Positions 59,148-64,000 of a stretch of 64,000 bases of DNA are shown here, piece by piece. A program made the position numbers and the translations under genes. Position 1 is the stretch's first letter. Every line of letters begins with the position of its first letter. Source of the stretch: an uncultured Lachnospiraceae bacterium (GTDB lineage Bacteria; Bacillota; Clostridia; Lachnospirales; Lachnospiraceae); the NCBI GenBank assembly GCA_945621435.1, contig CALZBR010000004.1:24416-88415 (forward strand), given 5' to 3'. The notes beneath the pieces were generated by a model. It had not been told where the DNA came from. It was given only the letters and a program-made list of their open reading frames with translations, and searched no databases.

Positions 59148-60155
59148 ATGAAAACAATCTTTGTGAAAGACCTTGTACCTCAGCTGCTGGAGAAAACCGG
59201 AGTGAACTGGAAGAAAGTGATTCCTGCCACCGCCTTCCTGTTAGCTATGTTTTTTCTGGGGAGAGAGGCGGCCATATCCAGCCTGGAATGGGAGATCCCC
59301 GGAACAACAGATATACAGGAACGGATATCCGGGGAGTCGATGCCCGGGGAGACGATGACCGAGGTGATGAGTTCCCATCAGGTACAGGGAGGTCTCAAGG
59401 GAAGAATCCTGTATGAGAATTACGATTTCTTAAAAAAGGCGGAGAACTGGGGACTGGGATTTGGAAAGAGCGGAGAGAAACCCACCGGGACGGCTACGAT
59501 AGCGGAAATGCAGACCTACAATGCCTATTATATGTCAGAAACGGAGGATAAGGTGCTGTATCTGACCTTTGACTGTGGATATGAAAACGGAAATACGGAA
59601 GCGATACTTGATGCCCTGAAGAAGCACAATGCCCCGGCGACCTTCTTCGTGGTGGGACATTATCTGGAATCAGCTCCGGACCTGGTAAAACGTATGGTAA
59701 AGGATGGTCATACTGTGGGAAACCATACATATCATCATCCGGACATGTCCAAGATTTCCGACCGGGAATCCTTTCAAAAGGAAGTGGATACGGTTCGGGA
59801 GAAATACAGGGAGATAACGGGGGAGGATATGGCTATGTATTATAGGCCGCCTCAGGGAAAGTACAGTGCGGAGAATCTCAGAATGGCGAAAGAGCTGGGA
59901 TATGCTACGTTTTTCTGGAGTCTGGCTTATGTGGACTGGAATGTGGAAGCGCAACCCACGCACAAGGAAGCGTTTGATAAACTGACCGGTCGCGTGCATC
60001 CCGGTGCGGTGGTGCTGCTTCACAATACCTCCAAAACCAATGGTGAGATTCTGGATGAATTACTTACAAAATGGGAAGAAATGGGGTATTCCTACCGTCC
60101 CTTGTCCGATTTTACGGAAGGGACTAATTCTCTTCAGCAACAGAACGGGCGGTGA
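59148..60155 (+). CDS. Polysaccharide deacetylase (PdaA-like) with N-terminal TM
   Basis: VLYLTFDCGYENGNTEAILDALKKHNAPATFFVVGHYL, VGNHTYHHPDMSK, YYRPPQGKYS, HPGAVVLLHNTSKTNGEILDELL. Confidence 0.92.
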   Translation: MKTIFVKDLVPQLLEKTGVNWKKVIPATAFLLAMFFLGREAAISSLEWEIPGTTDIQERISGESMPGETMTEVMSSHQVQGGLKGRILYENYDFLKKAENWGLGFGKSGEKPTGTATIAEMQTYNAYYMSETEDKVLYLTFDCGYENGNTEAILDALKKHNAPATFFVVGHYLESAPDLVKRMVKDGHTVGNHTYHHPDMSKISDRESFQKEVDTVREKYREITGEDMAMYYRPPQGKYSAENLRMAKELGYATFFWSLAYVDWNVEAQPTHKEAFDKLTGRVHPGAVVLLHNTSKTNGEILDELLTKWEEMGYSYRPLSDFTEGTNSLQQQNGR

Positions 60156-61038
60156 TGATCCAGGGAGCGGGCTCCTGCTTGAAGGTGTTGTTGCTACCCA
60201 GCTTGGAGACGGAAATCTGGATGGTGTCGATATCGGTAAAGCCCATGGCTTCCAGAGTGTCTTTCATGGTTGCGGCTACCTTGAAGTCGAGGGTGTAGAG
60301 TACCACCTTGATGCCGGGATTCAGGGACTTGAGATAAGACAGTTCCTGATTGGTGCTGGCAGATGCCACAAGGAATACCAGAGAAGGAACGGGACAGTCC
60401 TTCATGGTCTCAGCATCGACATGATCGATGATTTTCACATTATGCAGGTCAAAGTGGGCCACGTTATCCTCCAGGGTAACGCGGTCTGCCTGACTGTATT
60501 CTACGGCGATGACGGAACCCTCCGGAGCCATGAGAGCCGTCTCGATGGCGATACTCTCCCCGCCGATGACACAGATGTCATCCTGGGGGGCAACCATCAT
60601 TTTATTCAGGATGACGGCACGGATTTCACTGCCTACATAGTGAATGGAGCCACGCTGGAACATCTCATTGCTCAAACCGATTTTGGCTGTGTTGCGGGCA
60701 TTGGGGTTTAAAATCAGCATACCGGCTGATGCATTGATTCCGCGGTCAATCATTTCTTTTACCTTCTGGTGCAGAATCTCACCGGAAGGGTCGGAACCCT
60801 CGTTGTACCATACCTCACATTCCCCCAGACCGGCATTCCAAAGACGATAGAAAATATCATCAATGCCTGCGTTGGTGAATACCATGGTGGTCTTGTGGGC
60901 TTCTACGGTGGGAATGACATTCTTATTTTTCTTCGTAATATCGATAATCTTCACATGCTCCAGGTCGAGAGTGGTATTCTTGGCATAATATTGCAGCCAG
61001 GACAGGATAACTTCATTGGTAAATATCTGTTGTTTCAT
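60124..61038 (-). CDS. CbiE/CbiT-like methyltransferase-fold protein, truncated at the CbiE end
   Basis: N-half FTNAGIDDIFYRLWNAGLGECEVWYNEGSD...GLSNEMFQRGSIHYVGSEIRAVILNKM resembles CbiE C-half; C-half ICVIGGESIAIETALMAPEGSVIAVEYSQADRVTLEDNVAHFDLHNVKIIDHVDAETM resembles CbiT. Confidence 0.65.
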   Translation of the reverse strand: MKQQIFTNEVILSWLQYYAKNTTLDLEHVKIIDITKKNKNVIPTVEAHKTTMVFTNAGIDDIFYRLWNAGLGECEVWYNEGSDPSGEILHQKVKEMIDRGINASAGMLILNPNARNTAKIGLSNEMFQRGSIHYVGSEIRAVILNKMMVAPQDDICVIGGESIAIETALMAPEGSVIAVEYSQADRVTLEDNVAHFDLHNVKIIDHVDAETMKDCPVPSLVFLVASASTNQELSYLKSLNPGIKVVLYTLDFKVAATMKDTLEAMGFTDIDTIQISVSKLGSNNTFKQEPAPWIITARSVAEEN

Positions 61039-61265
61039 AAGGAACCTCCTCCATGGACTTTTTCTGCCGCAGCAGTTTCCTGTTATTTCCTGCGGTACCT
61101 ATAGTTTAACATCTTTCTTCGAATTTGTAAAAATAATCTTGTAAACGGATAAGGTGTATTTTATAATGGGAATGAATTTTTGAGAAACCTGATTGGAATG
61201 AACTGTAACAGAGATTTTTGCAGGCACCTTACCGAGGTGGATCTTACAGATACAAGGAAAGAAAA

Positions 61266-62330
61266 ATGAGTCGAAGGAACAGAAGGAATCAATTAAATAT
61301 TGCGAAGGTAGCCATATGGTCGGTACTGATTATCGCGCTGCTTACAGTGGTTTTGGTGATTGGCATCGCGCTGGGTGATAGGAAGAACAAGGATAATACG
61401 GCGGGCAGCTCCGACTTATATGTTAACGGGACTCCTATCGATGAAACCGGTAATGTACCGGGAGTTCAGGGGGCGTCAAACGATACCGAAGGCTCCGTGG
61501 AGTCCGGTGGAGCTTCCGGCACACTTTTCGAAGAATCTTCAGCCGCCTCTCCCGGACAGGTTGGAACCGGAGAAAATGATGTGGCCTCCAAACCGGACGA
61601 CTCCACATCCGTGCCGCCCATCACAGACCCTGAGATCCTGTGGGCGACCAAGGACTGGGGACTGGGCTTCGGCAATCCCGGGGATAAGCCGACCGGTGTG
61701 GCGGGAATCGATGTGATGAAGCAGTATAACGCTTTTTTTGTGACGGACAATGAGGAGAAGGTTCTTTATCTGACCTTTGACTGCGGCTATGAAAACGGCA
61801 ACACCGGAGTTATTCTGGATGTGCTGAAGAAACACAATGTACCGGCTACTTTTTTTGTGGTGGGACATTATCTGAAGACAGCACCTGACATGGTAAAGAG
61901 AATGGTTGAAGAGGGACATACCGTAGGAAATCATACCTACAGCCATCCGGATATGTCCACGATTTCGGATGAGGCTTCCTTCCGGAAGGAAATGGAGGAT
62001 GTATCCAACCTTTTCAAAGAGGTCACAGGCACGGAGATGGCGCCTTACTACAGACCGCCCCAGGGCAAGTATTGTCTGGCGAATCTGCAGATGGCGAAGG
62101 ATTTGGGATATTACACCTTCTTCTGGAGTATCGCCCATATGGACTGGGATGTGAATAACCAGCCGTCCCACGAAAAAGCAATAAATACCATTATGAACAG
62201 AACTCACCCCGGAGCCATTGTACTGCTCCATGTGATTTCCAAGACAAACGGAGAGATCCTGGATGACCTCCTGACAAAATGGGAAGAGATGGGATATACC
62301 TTCAGACCGCTTTCGGATTTTACGGAGTGA
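61266..62330 (+). CDS. Second polysaccharide deacetylase (PdaA-like), paralogue of 59148-60155
   Basis: VLYLTFDCGYENGNTGVILDVLKKHNVPATFFVVGHYLKTAPDMVKRMVEEGHTVGNHTYSHPDMS, YYRPPQGKYC. Confidence 0.92.
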   Translation: MSRRNRRNQLNIAKVAIWSVLIIALLTVVLVIGIALGDRKNKDNTAGSSDLYVNGTPIDETGNVPGVQGASNDTEGSVESGGASGTLFEESSAASPGQVGTGENDVASKPDDSTSVPPITDPEILWATKDWGLGFGNPGDKPTGVAGIDVMKQYNAFFVTDNEEKVLYLTFDCGYENGNTGVILDVLKKHNVPATFFVVGHYLKTAPDMVKRMVEEGHTVGNHTYSHPDMSTISDEASFRKEMEDVSNLFKEVTGTEMAPYYRPPQGKYCLANLQMAKDLGYYTFFWSIAHMDWDVNNQPSHEKAINTIMNRTHPGAIVLLHVISKTNGEILDDLLTKWEEMGYTFRPLSDFTE

Positions 62331-62363
62331 TATAAATATAGCAAGGCAGGAGGAAATTGCACT

Positions 62364-64000
62364 ATGGGAAATGAACTTTCCAAGGAAAAAGTAATTGTCA
62401 TTGATTTTGGCGGACAATACAATCAGCTGGTCGCCCGGCGCGTGAGAGAATGCAATGTGTACTGTGAGATTTATTCTTACAAAACAGATTTGGCGCAGAT
62501 TAAGGCAATGAACCCCAAGGGTATCATCCTGACAGGAGGACCTAACAGCTGTTATGAAGACGGAGCACCGACCTGTAGCAGGGAACTCTTTGAATTGGGG
62601 GTTCCGGTATTGGGACTTTGTTACGGCGCACAGCTCATGATGCATGTACTTGGAGGCAGGGTGGAAAAGGCGCCTGTCCGTGAATATGGCAAGACGGAGG
62701 TCTATGTCAATGCAGGGACTCCTTTGTTTCACGGTGTCGGCACCGGGCTCAACGGTCAGGCAGCAGGCATTACCTGCGAGGACCACAAGCATAACGGACA
62801 TGAGACCATTTGCTGGATGAGCCATTTTGACTATATTTCCAAGGTTGCACCCGGGTTTGAGATTGTTGCACACACCGCAAACTGTCCTGTGGCAGCAGCC
62901 CAGTGCATAGAGAAAGAGCTCTACGCCATCCAGTTCCATCCGGAGGTACTTCATACCGTGGAAGGCAGCAAGATGCTTTACAATTTCGTTCGAAGAGTAT
63001 GCGGTTGTACCGGTACCTGGAGAATGGATTCCTTTGTGGACAATACCATTCGGGAGATCCGTGAAAAAGTAGGAGACGGTAAGGTACTGTTGGCTTTGTC
63101 CGGAGGTGTGGATTCCTCCGTGGCAGCAGGCTTGCTTTCCAAGGCAATCGGCAAACAGCTTACCTGTGTATTTGTAGATCATGGCTTGTTGAGAAAAAAT
63201 GAAGGCGACGAGGTGGAAGCCGTCTTCGGCGAGAAAGGACAGTTTGACCTGAACTTTATCCGCGTCAATGCCCAGCAGCGTTACTATGATAAGCTGGCGG
63301 GTGTGACCGAACCGGAACGCAAGAGAAAAATCATCGGCGAAGAATTCATCCGTGTCTTTGAGGAAGAGGCAAAAAAGATTGGTGCCGTTGACTTTCTGGC
63401 CCAGGGAACGATTTATCCGGATGTGGTAGAAAGCGGTCTGGGCGGAGAATCCGCAGTGATCAAATCCCACCATAATGTAGGCGGTCTGCCTGATTATGTT
63501 GACTTTAAAGAAATCATTGAGCCCCTGCGCAACCTGTTTAAGGACGAAGTAAGACAGGCAGGACTGGAGCTGGGTATCCCTGAGAGACTGGTCTTCCGCC
63601 AGCCTTTCCCCGGTCCGGGACTCGGCGTCCGTATCATCGGCGAAGTAACTGCAGACAAGGTAAAAATTGTGCAGGATGCAGACGCCATCTACCGCGAGGA
63701 GGTGGACAATGCCGCCGCAGCTTACGCTGCAGAAAACGAAGCTCCCGCACCCTGGAAGCCGGATCAATACTTCGCAGCCCTGACCAACATGCAATCCGTG
63801 GGTGTCATGGGTGATGAGCGCACCTACGACCACGCAGTTGCCCTCCGGGCTGTCAAAACCGTCGACTTCATGACCGCCGAATCGGCAGAGATACCCTTCG
63901 AGGTGCTCCAGAAGGTCATGAGCAGAATCATTAACGAAGTAAAGGGTGTGAACAGAGTGTTCTATGATCTGACCAGTAAGCCACCCGGGACGATTGAGTT
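62364..64000 (+). CDS. guaA: GMP synthase (glutamine-hydrolysing), truncated a few bases before the stop by the window end
   Basis: Manual translation from ATG 62364: [29 protein letters not shown]..., [24 protein letters not shown], ends [12 protein letters not shown] at the window edge. Confidence 0.95.
   Translation, partial: MGNELSKEKVIVIDFGGQYNQLVARRVRECNVYCEIYSYKTDLAQIKAMNPKGIILTGGPNSCYEDGAPTCSRELFELGVPVLGLCYGAQLMMHVLGGRVEKAPVREYGKTEVYVNAGTPLFHGVGTGLNGQAAGITCEDHKHNGHETICWMSHFDYISKVAPGFEIVAHTANCPVAAAQCIEKELYAIQFHPEVLHTVEGSKMLYNFVRRVCGCTGTWRMDSFVDNTIREIREKVGDGKVLLALSGGVDSSVAAGLLSKAIGKQLTCVFVDHGLLRKNEGDEVEAVFGEKGQFDLNFIRVNAQQRYYDKLAGVTEPERKRKIIGEEFIRVFEEEAKKIGAVDFLAQGTIYPDVVESGLGGESAVIKSHHNVGGLPDYVDFKEIIEPLRNLFKDEVRQAGLELGIPERLVFRQPFPGPGLGVRIIGEVTADKVKIVQDADAIYREEVDNAAAAYAAENEAPAPWKPDQYFAALTNMQSVGVMGDERTYDHAVALRAVKTVDFMTAESAEIPFEVLQKVMSRIINEVKGVNRVFYDLTSKPPGTIE

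Noticed and set aside
46-62330. tRNA/rRNA genes, insertion sequences, integrases or prophage genes
   Set aside because: None recognised in a visual scan of the ORF list and intergenic regions; a tRNAscan/Infernal run would be needed to be certain
61539-63833. 764-aa minus-strand ORF
   Set aside because: Fully antisense to the second deacetylase and guaA, which have clear motifs; its composition (Cys/His/Ile-rich) is typical of a shadow ORF

Overview
The window looks like a Firmicutes chromosome segment, most likely Lachnospiraceae/Clostridia, inferred from gene content and protein style. Positions ~1-34500 hold a large surface-polysaccharide locus. It contains GtrB-type and other GT2 glycosyltransferases, dTDP-rhamnose genes rfbB/rfbA/rfbC (no rfbD seen), and a Wzm/Wzt-type ABC exporter. 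The exporter is followed by a methyltransferase+kinase-like fusion resembling the WbdD chain terminator. Also present are two membrane-anchored GH25 muramidases, a Wzz-like protein, EpsG, a polyprenyl sugar phosphotransferase and an LCP ligase. Positions ~34500-64000 are mostly housekeeping and sporulation-flavoured: glmS, an HtrA-like protease, clpX, pyrK/pyrD, a SPOCS-LysM protein, murI, a GntR regulator, ispE, a phospholipase D/cardiolipin synthase, asnS, a metal-efflux cassette, a Cys-motif protein with a radical SAM enzyme, a Csp-like S8 protease, two PdaA-like deacetylases and guaA (cut at the window end). The observations I rate highest are: (i) the Wzt/WbdD-like pair in a Gram-positive locus; (ii) two independent terminator-like hairpins whose 3' arm is the Shine-Dalgarno and whose U-tract abuts the start codon, both in front of spore-associated-looking genes (41221-41266 and 57293-57337); (iii) a translationally coupled Cys-motif/radical SAM pair; (iv) an orphan CbiE/CbiT-like protein; (v) an SmtB/ArsR-like operator on the metal cassette. 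I saw no CRISPR array, tRNA/rRNA, transposase or prophage. All family calls are by eye, with no database search.
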